DNA from: JAMOAD01 sp023621955
GTDB lineage: Bacteria > Acidobacteriota > Aminicenantia > JAMOAD01
DNA length: 64,000 nt
Assembly (NCBI GenBank): GCA_035403085.1
Contig: DAONEM010000001.1
Coordinates: 80,852-144,851, forward strand
Reading direction: 5' to 3'
Shown here: piece by piece, positions 33,628 to 42,013 of the stretch
How positions within the stretch are numbered: the stretch's first letter is position 1
Layout of the letters: every line of letters begins with the position of its first letter
Position numbers and translations under genes: made by a program
Notes under the pieces: generated by a model
Databases searched by the model: none
What the model saw: only the letters and a program-made list of their open reading frames with translations
What the model was told of the DNA's origin: nothing

Positions 33628-34706
33628 TGTTGCACCGCCTGAAGAGCCTGGAGGCTCGCTACAACGAGCTCCTCTCTCTTCTTGCCCGGGAGGATGTAGC
33701 CCGGGACTTCAATCAATACAAGAATATCTCCCGAGAACTGAGTCAGCTTGAGCCTGTGGTTAAGGCTTTTCAGGAGTACCTTCGCTTGGAAGAGAAACTC
33801 CGGGAAGACCGGGAGATCTTGAAAGAGGGAGGAGACAAAGAGCTGAAAGAGTTGGCCGAAGGCGAGATCAAAACCCTCACCTTCGAGTCTGAAAGCTTGG
33901 AGCGGGAGATTCGTTCCCTTCTCTTGAAAAACGATCCCGACGGACGCCGGGATATTATCGTAGAAATACGCGCTGGGACCGGAGGCGAAGAGGCAGCTCT
34001 TTTCGCCTCCGAGCTCTACAGGATGTATTTCCGCCTCGCCGAAAAGAAACTCTGGAAAGCCGAGCTTTTAAACATCAACAACTCCGATCTGAAGGGAATC
34101 AAAGAGGTGGTGTTCTCCATCTCTGGAGAGAACGTCTACGCCCGGCTACAGTACGAAAGCGGTGTACATCGGGTTCAAAGGGTACCTCAAACCGAGGCCT
34201 CCGGCAGGATCCACACCTCAACCGCAACCGTGGCGGTTCTCCCAGAAGTTGAGGAGGTGGACGTTAAGATCGACCCGAAAGATCTGAGAATCGATGTCTT
34301 CGCGGCGACCGGGCCTGGGGGGCAGAACGTCAACCGTAACTACACGGCCATCCGTATCACCCACTTGCCGACGAACACGGTCGTAAGCATTCAGGATGAG
34401 AAGTCCCAACACAAGAACAAGACCAAGGCTCTGCGTATCCTTCGGTCCAGACTCTACGAGATGGAGCAGAAGAAGAGGCATGAGGAGATCGCCGAGAAGA
34501 GGAAATCCCAGGTAGGTTCCGGAGAGAGAAGCGAGAAGATCCGAACCTACAACTTCACCCAAAACAGGGTCACCGACCACAGGATCGGGGTCAGCGTCTT
34601 CAACATCCCTAGTTTCCTGGACGGCGACATGGACGAGATTCTGGACGCCCTCTCCACACACTTCGAGACTCAAAGGCTGGAAGAGACGCTGGGAAGAGAG
34701 GAGTGA
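33627..34706 (+). CDS. prfA: Peptide chain release factor 1
   Basis: 359 residues. The catalytic GGQ motif is in ATGPGGQNVNRNYTAIR, and the codon-recognition region lies before it (VHRVQRVPQTEASGRIHTS). The usual RF1 anticodon tripeptide (PxT) stands in this class at RVPQTEA, which reads RF1-like. It ends translation at UAA/UAG. It is methylated on the GGQ Gln by PrmC, encoded immediately downstream. TAATG overlap with rpmE and GTGA overlap with prmC. Confidence 0.96.
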   Translation: MLHRLKSLEARYNELLSLLAREDVARDFNQYKNISRELSQLEPVVKAFQEYLRLEEKLREDREILKEGGDKELKELAEGEIKTLTFESESLEREIRSLLLKNDPDGRRDIIVEIRAGTGGEEAALFASELYRMYFRLAEKKLWKAELLNINNSDLKGIKEVVFSISGENVYARLQYESGVHRVQRVPQTEASGRIHTSTATVAVLPEVEEVDVKIDPKDLRIDVFAATGPGGQNVNRNYTAIRITHLPTNTVVSIQDEKSQHKNKTKALRILRSRLYEMEQKKRHEEIAEKRKSQVGSGERSEKIRTYNFTQNRVTDHRIGVSVFNIPSFLDGDMDEILDALSTHFETQRLEETLGREE

Positions 34707-35548
34707 TCGCCTTAAGGGAGATGTTGCGCAGGGGCGGAGAACTCCTCAGGGATGTCTCCGAGGCTCCGGAACTTGAGGCCCTGGTCCTTTTGGAAGAGTC
34801 GACCTCCCTCTCCAGGACCCACCTCTTCGCCCACCCCGAATCCTCGTTGACCGAAGAGAGAGCGGCAGAGTTCTTCACCCTTATCGAGAGACGCCGTCGA
34901 GAGAGACTTCCTTTGGCCTACCTGACGGGCCGCAGGGAATTCTTCTCCCTCCAATTCTCCGTCACCAGGGATGTTTTCATCCCCCGACCCGAAACGGAGC
35001 TCCTCGTCGAGGAGGGACTCGATTACCTCTCCACCCTTCCCTCTCAAGCCTCTCCTCGGGTCCTGGATATTGGCACCGGATCCGGGGCGATCATCGTCGC
35101 GCTGAGAAAGCACTACACCGGCCGAGGCCTGTTCTTTGCGACCGACATCGCCAGGGAGAGCCTCAGTGTGGCCAGGAAGAACGCCATCGACAACGGCGTT
35201 GCGGACATTCTCTTCCTTCAGGCCCCCTTCTTCGATGCTTTCGCCCCAGGACAACGCTTCGACCTGATCCTCTCCAATCCGCCCTACATAGACCGAGGAG
35301 GCGAGTCCCTCCTCCCTCCGGAGGTTCTTACCGAACCGGATCGGGCGCTCTTCTCTGCAGAGAGGGGACTCTACCACATCAGAAAGATTCTTCGCCTGGC
35401 TCCGGGCTACCTCAAGCCAGGAGGAAGGCTTCTCATGGAGACAGGAGAGGACCAACGCTCGGCCTTGGAAGAGGAGTTTGGGACAGAACTCACCTTTATC
35501 CAGGATCTCTCGGGAAAGACCCGCTTCATCCGTATGGACCATCGGTGA
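34703..35548 (+). CDS. prmC: Release factor glutamine methyltransferase
   Basis: 281 residues. A helical N-terminal domain (about 1-85) is followed by PLAYLTGRREFFSLQFSV and PRPETELLVEEGL. The SAM loop is DIGTGSGAI, and the catalytic NPPY sits in LILSNPPYIDRG near residue 195. It methylates the Gln of the GGQ motif in release factors. GTG start overlapping the prfA stop. Confidence 0.95.
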   Translation: MIALREMLRRGGELLRDVSEAPELEALVLLEESTSLSRTHLFAHPESSLTEERAAEFFTLIERRRRERLPLAYLTGRREFFSLQFSVTRDVFIPRPETELLVEEGLDYLSTLPSQASPRVLDIGTGSGAIIVALRKHYTGRGLFFATDIARESLSVARKNAIDNGVADILFLQAPFFDAFAPGQRFDLILSNPPYIDRGGESLLPPEVLTEPDRALFSAERGLYHIRKILRLAPGYLKPGGRLLMETGEDQRSALEEEFGTELTFIQDLSGKTRFIRMDHR

Positions 35549-35562
35549 TTCTTCCCCCCTTT

Positions 35563-35592
35563 TTGACAGAACCTCAAGGAGTATGGTATTTT
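35563..35592 (+). promoter_or_regulatory. Promoter abutting the HD-GYP regulator start
   Basis: TTGACA (35563-35568), an 18-base spacer and TATTTT (35587-35592). The ATG at 35598 follows after five bases with no ribosome site. Confidence 0.65.
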
Positions 35593-35597
35593 ATTCT

Positions 35598-36716
35598 ATG
35601 AATTTTCCTGAAACATCACCTAACCTTATCCTCGTTGTCGATGACGAAATCAACATCCGTGAACTGATCAAAGAGTTCCTCGAAGAAGAGGGGAACTTCC
35701 AGATCATCACGGCCTCCAACGGACGGGAAGCTCTCGAACTTTTCCAGAAGCACAGTCGAGAGATCGCCATCATCATGTCGGACATCAAGATGCCCCTCAT
35801 GGACGGTCTCGAACTTCTCCGGGAACTTCGCGCCATAGAGCCGGAAGCCGTTGTCGTCATGATCTCCGCGTTGACCGATATCCAGTCCGCCATCAACGCC
35901 ATGGACAGAGGGGCCTACAGCTATATCACCAAACCCTTCAAAGTCTCGGAACTGCTGATCATGGTCAGACGGGCTGTTGAGAAGCGGAAACTCCTTCTGG
36001 AAAACAAGATGTACCAGAAGCACCTGGAGGAATTGGTCGCGGAAAGAACCCTGGAGGTCAGGAAGGCCTATCAAGAGCTTGACAAGACATACCACTCGAC
36101 GCTCACCGCCTTGGTCAACGCCCTGGACAGCCGTGACACCGAGACCGAAGGCCACTCCCACAGGGTCATGAGCTACACCCTCTTTCTGGCGGAGCTGATG
36201 GGAATCACCGATTCCAAAGTTCTCGACACTCTCAAGACCGGCGCCCTCCTTCACGATATTGGGAAGATCGGCATCCCCGACGCCATCCTCAGAAAGCCGG
36301 CGAAGCTGGACAACGACGAATGGCTGATCATGAAGCAGCACCCTGTTCTCGGCTACAAGATCATCCAGGGAATCGAAAAGCTTGAGAATGCGGCGTTAAT
36401 CGTCTTAAACCACCAGGAACGGTTCAACGGAACCGGCTACCCCAACGGGTTGAAAGGGGAGAACATCCCCCTGGGCGCCAGAATCTTTGCCGTCGCCGAC
36501 ACCGTCGATGCCATGACCTCTGACAGGCCCTACCGCAAAGCCCTAAGTTTCGAAAACGTCGCCGACGAACTCCTCAAATACAAGGGGGAACAGTTCGATC
36601 CCGTCGTCGTGGACGCCTTCTTTCAGAAACCCCTGGAAGAGTGGAAGAGGTACAAGGAGATGACCGTCGCCGAGGTCAGCAGAGAGCCCTTGTCCTCTCT
36701 GAAGACTCCGCTCTGA
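35598..36716 (+). CDS. Response regulator with HD-GYP (cyclic-di-GMP phosphodiesterase) domain
   Basis: 372 residues. A receiver domain (about 8-125) has the acidic pair VVDDE, the phospho-acceptor Asp in IIMSDIKMPLMDG, Ser in ISALTD and Lys in TKPF. A helical linker leads to the HD-GYP domain (about 165-350) with HDIGKIGIPD and GTGYPNGLKGENIPLGARI; the motif before it reads HQERFN rather than HHERWD. It would hydrolyse c-di-GMP or bind it, under phosphorelay control. No sensor kinase is adjacent. The start is set where the receiver begins; a longer frame from 35478 is rejected. The tail overlaps recD2 by 41 bases. Confidence 0.9.
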   Translation: MNFPETSPNLILVVDDEINIRELIKEFLEEEGNFQIITASNGREALELFQKHSREIAIIMSDIKMPLMDGLELLRELRAIEPEAVVVMISALTDIQSAINAMDRGAYSYITKPFKVSELLIMVRRAVEKRKLLLENKMYQKHLEELVAERTLEVRKAYQELDKTYHSTLTALVNALDSRDTETEGHSHRVMSYTLFLAELMGITDSKVLDTLKTGALLHDIGKIGIPDAILRKPAKLDNDEWLIMKQHPVLGYKIIQGIEKLENAALIVLNHQERFNGTGYPNGLKGENIPLGARIFAVADTVDAMTSDRPYRKALSFENVADELLKYKGEQFDPVVVDAFFQKPLEEWKRYKEMTVAEVSREPLSSLKTPL

Positions 36717-38841
36717 GAAGCTCTTCCAAACGGGTGTTCCTCTTCAGGGGCGTATCGTTTTCGATAGCCCTGTTGAGGGCTTCCCGCTCCCCTACGAAGA
36801 TCACCATCTTCTTGGCCCTTGTGATGGCTGTATAGATCAGGTTTCTCTGTAACATCAGCCCGTGGCTTCTCATCAGGACCAAGACGACGATTGGGTATTC
36901 GCTCCCCTGAGACTTGTGAATCGAGAGGGCGTAGGCGGGAACCAGTTCGATCAACTCCCCGGGAGCGTAGTGAACACGCCTATTCCCGTAGAGAACAACC
37001 CCACTCTGCTCTGTTATGTCCACGTCGACGAGACGGCCGATGTCTCCGTTGAAGACCTCTTTGTCATAGTCGTTCTTAATCTGCATCACCTTGTCACCGC
37101 TACGGAGCTCTATTCCCTCCCCTACCTTCACCCTCTTCCCCGCTGGGTTGAGGCTCTCCTGAATCTTCTTGTTCAAAGCGGTGACACCGGCGTCTCCCCT
37201 GTAGAGGGGGGCCAGAATCTGGACATCGTCGGAGAGGGGATCCACTTGAAAACGGCCGGGCAAGCGCCGACAGTAAAGGTCGACGACCACCTGTTGAACC
37301 CTCTCTTCGTCCCCTGGAGAGAGGAAGTAGAAATCGCCGATCTCCTCTCTGTTGCGCGCAGGGAAGAGGGGTTCATCCCCCGCCTTGATTTTCTGGGCGT
37401 TCAAAGGGATGAGGCTCTTCTCGTCTTGTCGGTAGAGGGTCTTAAGGAGCAGGGTCGGAAGGGCTTCCGATTGAACCATGTCCTTGAAGACCGCCCCGGG
37501 GCCGACGGAAGGAAGCTGGTAATGGTCTCCCACGAAGATCAGTTGTGCCGCCGGAGGAAGGGCATCCAAGAGCCGGTAGAAGAGGAAGAGGTCGACCATG
37601 GACCCCTCGTCAACGATCAGCGTGTCGGTCTCCAGAGGGTTCATCCTGTTTCTGTTGAAGATCTCCTTCCCCGGCATATACTCAAGGAGACGGTGGAGGG
37701 TCTTCGCTTCGAAGCCCGTGGCCTCTTGAATCCTCTTTGCCGCCCTCCCGGTGGGGGCCGCGATGGTGACCCGTCGGCCTACCCTTTGAAGGAGGGTGGC
37801 GACGAAGACCATGAGGGTCGTCTTCCCCGTTCCAGGTCCCCCTGTAAGAACCGAGGCCTTACTGGAGAGCAGGGAGAGGACCGACGCTCTCTGAACATCG
37901 TCCAGATGGATTCCCTTCTCCTCTTCGAGCTCCAAAACATCCTCTTTCCTCACGGCGGGAGGAAGAAAGAGAAACCTCTGCAGAAGCTTGAGCCTCTCGG
38001 CGGATCGTTCCTCCAGGGTAGCCACGTATAATAGGGAGACCCCCCGAGGGTGAAGGAGAATCTCCTTTTCCGAAGCCATCTCCGTCAAGAGCCCCTGCCA
38101 GAGTTCCCTAGCCTGGGGGATCTCCCTCTCCACACCCTCCGCCAGTTCCTCTGGGGTCAAGAAGGTGTGACCATCCTGAAGAGCCTCTTCCAGAAGGAAG
38201 AGAAGAAAACTCTTGATCCGGAAGGGGGAGTCCTCGGCGATCCCCATCTTCTTGGCGACCCTGTCGGCGATGCGAAAGCCGATCCCCTTCACCTCGCGGA
38301 TCAGGATGTAAGGGTTCTCCCGCACCCTCTCCTCGGCCTCGGCTCCCATCTTTTCGATGACCCTATAGCAGAGGGCGCTCCCCAAGCCCAGGGAGTGGAG
38401 AAAGAGGTAGGTCTTGAGGGTCCTCCGGATCTCTTCGGCCTTCTCGCCGTACCCCTCCTGCACCCTCTTGGAGAGGCCCTTCACCTCTTTGAGCCGCTCC
38501 GGATGCTCCTGAAGGACCTCAAACCCCTGGTCTCCAAAATGGTCGACGATCTTCTTGGCCGTCTTCCAGCCGAGCCCTGTCACGCCGAGAGAGACGAGGT
38601 AGCGGACCAAGCCGTCCCTGAGCGGCCTCTGATCCTTGACGAAGGAGACAACCTTGTACTGTTGGCCAAAGCGCTCATGCTGTTGAACTTCGGCTTCCGC
38701 TTCCAGAGTGTCTCCCTCCCCTACCCCCGGCAACTCTCCCAGGACGGTGACGACTCCCCCCGAGGAGAGCCGAAAGCGGAGGACTTTATAATCCCCCTCC
38801 TTTTCGAAGAGAATCCCCAACACATAGCCGTGGAGGAGCAC
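36676..38841 (-). CDS. recD2: RecD2-type helicase (RecD/TraA family, RecBC-independent)
   Basis: 721 residues. An N-terminal OB/helix-hairpin region (LVSLGVTGLGWKTAKKIVDHFG and VKGIGFRIADRVAKKMG) is followed by the SF1B helicase core: Walker A TGGPGTGKTT near residue 330, Walker B TLIVDEGSMVD (Gly where Ala is usual), GDHYQLPSVGPG, and ALSIHKSQGSEYP with AITRAKK near the end. It acts as a 5'-3' DNA helicase in repair. It follows truB by ten bases. There is no recB/recC here. Confidence 0.92.
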   Translation of the reverse strand: MLLHGYVLGILFEKEGDYKVLRFRLSSGGVVTVLGELPGVGEGDTLEAEAEVQQHERFGQQYKVVSFVKDQRPLRDGLVRYLVSLGVTGLGWKTAKKIVDHFGDQGFEVLQEHPERLKEVKGLSKRVQEGYGEKAEEIRRTLKTYLFLHSLGLGSALCYRVIEKMGAEAEERVRENPYILIREVKGIGFRIADRVAKKMGIAEDSPFRIKSFLLFLLEEALQDGHTFLTPEELAEGVEREIPQARELWQGLLTEMASEKEILLHPRGVSLLYVATLEERSAERLKLLQRFLFLPPAVRKEDVLELEEEKGIHLDDVQRASVLSLLSSKASVLTGGPGTGKTTLMVFVATLLQRVGRRVTIAAPTGRAAKRIQEATGFEAKTLHRLLEYMPGKEIFNRNRMNPLETDTLIVDEGSMVDLFLFYRLLDALPPAAQLIFVGDHYQLPSVGPGAVFKDMVQSEALPTLLLKTLYRQDEKSLIPLNAQKIKAGDEPLFPARNREEIGDFYFLSPGDEERVQQVVVDLYCRRLPGRFQVDPLSDDVQILAPLYRGDAGVTALNKKIQESLNPAGKRVKVGEGIELRSGDKVMQIKNDYDKEVFNGDIGRLVDVDITEQSGVVLYGNRRVHYAPGELIELVPAYALSIHKSQGSEYPIVVLVLMRSHGLMLQRNLIYTAITRAKKMVIFVGEREALNRAIENDTPLKRNTRLEELLRAESSERTRALC

Positions 38842-38851
38842 AGAGGGAGCC

Positions 38852-39748
38852 TCAGTGTTGGAGCATGACCACGGGGCGGAAGACCCTCTGAGGGATGTCG
38901 GGCTTGGCGAGGCAGAGGAACCGGCCTTCGTCGTCGAAGAGTTTGAAGTAGTCGGCTCGAACTCCCTCGACCTTGGCCACCTCTTCCAGAGGAACCTTGG
39001 CGCCGTTGGCTGCCAAGACGGCCCCCCGAGGGGTGAGGATGATCTTGGGAAACTCGGGGAAGATCGACTCGATGGGAAGGATGTAACGGAGATAGTTCTC
39101 CTCTTCCGCCGACTGTCGGAGGTCCTCCAAGGTAATGGCGTGCTCCACGTGAAAATCGCCGATACGGATTCTCCTCAGGGCGGAGAGGGCGGCGCCGGTT
39201 CCAAGCAACTCCCCGATATCGTTGGCAAGGCTTCGGATATAGGTTCCCGAAGAGGTGGTCACATCGAAGGAGAAGGAGGAAGAAGAGAATTCGGTCAGGT
39301 TGAGAGACTCGATCCTAACCTTCACGGGCTCTCTCTCGATGCTCTTCCCCTCACGAGCAAGCTTGTAGAGAGGTTGTCCCTGATGCTTCTTGGCCGAAAA
39401 CATGGGAGGCACCTGCAGGATGTCGCCGAGGAAACGGTTCAAGGCCTCCTTCAACTCTCCCTCGGAGACAGAGACGCTCTTGCGGCGTAAAACCGTGCCG
39501 GTCATGTCGTAGGTGTCCGTGCAGACCCCCAGTTCAACGGTCGCCCTGTAGGTTTTGCTCCTCTCTTGGAAGAGGTCGAAGAACTTCGTTGCCTGATCGA
39601 GGGCGATCAGGAGAAGCCCGGTGGCCATAGGATCGAGGGTCCCGAAATGGCCGACCTTCTTGACCTTCAATATTCCCTTCACCTCCCGAACCATGTCGAA
39701 AGAGGAGGCGTCTTGTGGTTTGTCTAAGAGTAAGAGTCCCGCTATCAT
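38852..39748 (-). CDS. truB: tRNA pseudouridine(55) synthase
   Basis: 298 residues. LLLDKPQDASSFDMVREVK and the catalytic Asp in HFGTLDPMATGLLLIALD near residue 40 are diagnostic. KTYRATVELGVCTDTYDMTG and TSSGTYIRSLANDIG follow, then a C-terminal PUA-like stretch (PRGAVLAANGAKVP). It makes pseudouridine 55 in the T loop of tRNA. The start is set at ATG 39748, where homology begins; a frame to 40264 is a shadow. Confidence 0.94.
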   Translation of the reverse strand: MIAGLLLLDKPQDASSFDMVREVKGILKVKKVGHFGTLDPMATGLLLIALDQATKFFDLFQERSKTYRATVELGVCTDTYDMTGTVLRRKSVSVSEGELKEALNRFLGDILQVPPMFSAKKHQGQPLYKLAREGKSIEREPVKVRIESLNLTEFSSSSFSFDVTTSSGTYIRSLANDIGELLGTGAALSALRRIRIGDFHVEHAITLEDLRQSAEEENYLRYILPIESIFPEFPKIILTPRGAVLAANGAKVPLEEVAKVEGVRADYFKLFDDEGRFLCLAKPDIPQRVFRPVVMLQH

Positions 39749-39763
39749 GCTTTCACCCCGGCT

Positions 39764-39792
39764 ATTATAGACGACTCGGGCCACATCTTCAA
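39764..39792 (-). promoter_or_regulatory. Promoter for truB-recD2
   Basis: Minus strand TTGAAG (39792-39787), a 17-base spacer and a perfect TATAAT (39769-39764), 15 bases before the truB ATG. Confidence 0.75.
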
Positions 39793-39801
39793 GAGAGGCT
39801 T

Positions 39802-40419
39802 TCAGGAAGCGGTTTTCAAAAAGATCGGTTTCTTCCTTGACAAGGGCATACCCCGAGGAGAAAGGATGAAGAGGAGGCGGCCCGGGACCACCGAGAGGGA
39901 GCGAATCGGATAGACCGTGCAGAAAGGTTTGAGAAGGAGGGAGAAATTGTCGCCCAAGAGGGGGAGAAGCCACTCCAGCATCCCCGCGCTCAGCGTTACA
40001 GAGCCGAAGGTGAGCTTTTCGATGCGCAGTCGATAACAGAAATCTCCGCTCGAAACCAGGCGCATTCTCATGGTGACCTCCGTGGAGGACCCGAAGAGAG
40101 GGCCCAGAGCCTTCTGCCCGGTGGGGTTTCCAGCGATGACCATCCGTCCCTCCCCCACACCGTCTCCGAGAAGGCGAAGCCGGAAGAGGAGAACGTTTGG
40201 GGTGAAGAGTTCTTTCTTGTGGAAGTGGAAGTAGGAGTTCAACTCCCCTTCGGTGAAGCTCCATTTTCCTTTGACGATCTCACCTCTCTCTACGCCTTTC
40301 CAAAAGAGGGCCACCACCTTGGCCTTCTCGGGGGAGAGATGGGTGTCTACGCCTTGCCCAAAGAGGGAGAGGCACAAGAGGAGAAGAGAGGTCGCGAAGA
40401 GAAGAGCTCTTACCTTCAC
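39802..40419 (-). CDS. Exported protein of unknown function, 205 residues
   Basis: No family recognised. The N-terminus KVRALLFATSLLLLCLSLFGQG is a clear signal peptide, so the protein is probably periplasmic or membrane-attached. The remainder alternates hydrophobic and polar residues (beta-rich) with YFHFHKKELFTPNVLLFRLRLLG and a Leu-rich segment near 140. GTG 40419 is chosen because it overlaps the DUF89 stop as GTGA; frames reaching further upstream lie inside that gene. It is the last gene of pgsA-DUF89-this unit. Confidence 0.6.
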   Translation of the reverse strand: MKVRALLFATSLLLLCLSLFGQGVDTHLSPEKAKVVALFWKGVERGEIVKGKWSFTEGELNSYFHFHKKELFTPNVLLFRLRLLGDGVGEGRMVIAGNPTGQKALGPLFGSSTEVTMRMRLVSSGDFCYRLRIEKLTFGSVTLSAGMLEWLLPLLGDNFSLLLKPFCTVYPIRSLSVVPGRLLFILSPRGMPLSRKKPIFLKTAS

Positions 40420-41333
40420 CACCGGGAACCCAGGAACTCCTCTCTCAACTCTGCGGCAATGCCCACCTTTCCACGGAAGCCGAAACGGGTGGTCACGAGA
40501 TCGCACTTGGTACGGAAGAGGTGGACAACCCTTGATCTGTAACTTCCGAAGTTCCGGGAGAATTCGTAGTAGTTGGCTTGCCCTTTGGCAACGGTCAGAT
40601 CGGCTCTCTCCAGAGAGCTCTTAAACTGAGGAGAGGCTTCTTGAAAGGAGATTCCCAGAGTATCGGGACCGGCGAGGACAAGCTCGACCGGAAGCTTCGT
40701 TATGCCTACCTGGTCGAGATCGCCAAGAACCACATCGGAGGTGATCGCACCACCCCGGTAGACGACATCGACTTTTATCCCCATCTTCAGAAACTCTTCG
40801 ATCAAGAGGGCGTCCAGAGCTACCTCGCCGACATTGTCCAGGACGTAAAGAACCCGGTGGACCGAAGGAAGGGAGTCAAAAAGGAGCGAAGATTCGTCCA
40901 GAGAGAGGGGCTTGTCGGCGGTCTCCCTCAGGAGGCGGTAAAAATCCTCGCAGGTCAGCTGGTAACCTGTCCCCACGGTTCTAAAGTCAAGTTCGTTTCC
41001 CGCGATAGCCCACTTCACCAACCTGCAGAAACGTTCCTTGTCCGCGAGAGGAGAGACCTCGCGACGAACGGCTTGGGCCACGTCGATCCCGGCCCGGTTA
41101 CACTTGTCCCTCAGTTCGGAAAAGAGGTTGTCCCGACCGTAGTAAGATTTCAAGACCCGATGGGCCTTGGTGATGTAGGTGGAAGGGGTCACCTCGAAGT
41201 CAAAGGGCGGGTTAAGGGCGGACCAGACACGCTCGGTCAGAAGTTTTCTGATCTCAGGGTCACCCTCGATCAGCTCCAAGCCTCCGATGATGTCATCGAT
41301 GAAACAGGGAAAACATTTCAGCTCGGTCTTCAT
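40416..41333 (-). CDS. DUF89 / ARMT1-like damage-control phosphatase
   Basis: 305 residues. The N-terminal CFPC pair (residues 7-10) followed by helices, and later DNVGEVALDALLIEE, the Asp-rich YRGGAITSDVVLGD and ADLTVAKGQANYYEF, match the DUF89 metal-dependent phosphatases. FRTKCDLV near the end is also typical. Members remove phosphate from damaged or overflow sugar phosphates. Gene order just behind pgsA (three-base gap) and before an exported protein does not reveal the substrate. Confidence 0.85.
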   Translation of the reverse strand: MKTELKCFPCFIDDIIGGLELIEGDPEIRKLLTERVWSALNPPFDFEVTPSTYITKAHRVLKSYYGRDNLFSELRDKCNRAGIDVAQAVRREVSPLADKERFCRLVKWAIAGNELDFRTVGTGYQLTCEDFYRLLRETADKPLSLDESSLLFDSLPSVHRVLYVLDNVGEVALDALLIEEFLKMGIKVDVVYRGGAITSDVVLGDLDQVGITKLPVELVLAGPDTLGISFQEASPQFKSSLERADLTVAKGQANYYEFSRNFGSYRSRVVHLFRTKCDLVTTRFGFRGKVGIAAELREEFLGSRW

Positions 41334-41336
41334 CGG

Positions 41337-41903
41337 TTATTTCTTGACCTTCTGAACGTGGTGGAAGTTGGCGATGGTGTAATCGAAAGCCGACAAGAGT
41401 GTCACCATGGTCACGATGAAGAAGATCGTGTAAGCAGTGCTGTGAAGCGAGGCAAAGATTTCGATATGGAAGAGGTTCTTCAGGTTGATCAGAAGGAGAA
41501 CGAGGAGAACGCCAATGGCCTGAACCTCGGCCTTGAACTTCCCGCTGATCCTTGCCGCAACGACCTCGCCCCGCAAGGAGGCGATCAACCTCAAGGCACT
41601 CACCAAAGAGTCCCTGTAGAAGATGATCAGCACCATCCATCCAGGCATCAACCCCGCGGCCAAGAAGGTGATGAAGTAGGTGAAGCGAGAAAGGCTATCG
41701 GCAAAAGGGTCAAAAATCTTGCCGAAGTCTGTCACCTCTTTTCGGGAACGGGCGATAAAGCCATCGAAGAGGTCCGAGAGCTCCTCAAGAGCAAACACAA
41801 CAAAGGCCAGGAGTTTTCCCAGGATTCCGCCGTAGAGGAAGAGAAAGAAAAAGAGCGGGGAGAGGAGTAGGCGCATCAGGGTAAGGCGGTTAGAAATAGT
41901 CAT
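41337..41903 (-). CDS. pgsA: CDP-alcohol phosphatidyltransferase (PgsA-like)
   Basis: 188 residues with about five membrane helices. The active-site pattern D-x2-D-G-x2-A-R-x8-G-x3-D-x3-D is present as DLFDGFIARSRK followed by DFGKIFDPFAD (near residues 44-70). It transfers a phosphatidyl group from CDP-diacylglycerol to an alcohol, most likely glycerol 3-phosphate. The pgpA product encoded near 55 kb could remove the phosphate from the product. The short leader carries AAGGA. Confidence 0.88.
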   Translation of the reverse strand: MTISNRLTLMRLLLSPLFFFLFLYGGILGKLLAFVVFALEELSDLFDGFIARSRKEVTDFGKIFDPFADSLSRFTYFITFLAAGLMPGWMVLIIFYRDSLVSALRLIASLRGEVVAARISGKFKAEVQAIGVLLVLLLINLKNLFHIEIFASLHSTAYTIFFIVTMVTLLSAFDYTIANFHHVQKVKK

Positions 41904-41920
41904 GATTGTCCTTAAACGGT

Positions 41921-41949
41921 ATTATAGGAGAGGCGGAAAGAAAAAGCAA
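41921..41949 (-). promoter_or_regulatory. Promoter for pgsA unit
   Basis: Minus strand TTGCTT (41949-41944), a 17-base spacer and a perfect TATAAT (41926-41921). The expected leader is only about 11 nt and begins with the AAGGA ribosome site. Confidence 0.7.
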
Positions 41950-42013
41950 GCCGACAGAGGCGCTTCTTCTCAGATCCCGCGAAAGAGTCTATACTCTCTC
42001 TAGGAGAAGCTCC

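Noticed and set aside
39749..40264. 170-residue N-terminal extension of truB
   Set aside because: Crosses the truB promoter and the neighbouring gene; homology begins at ATG 39748.
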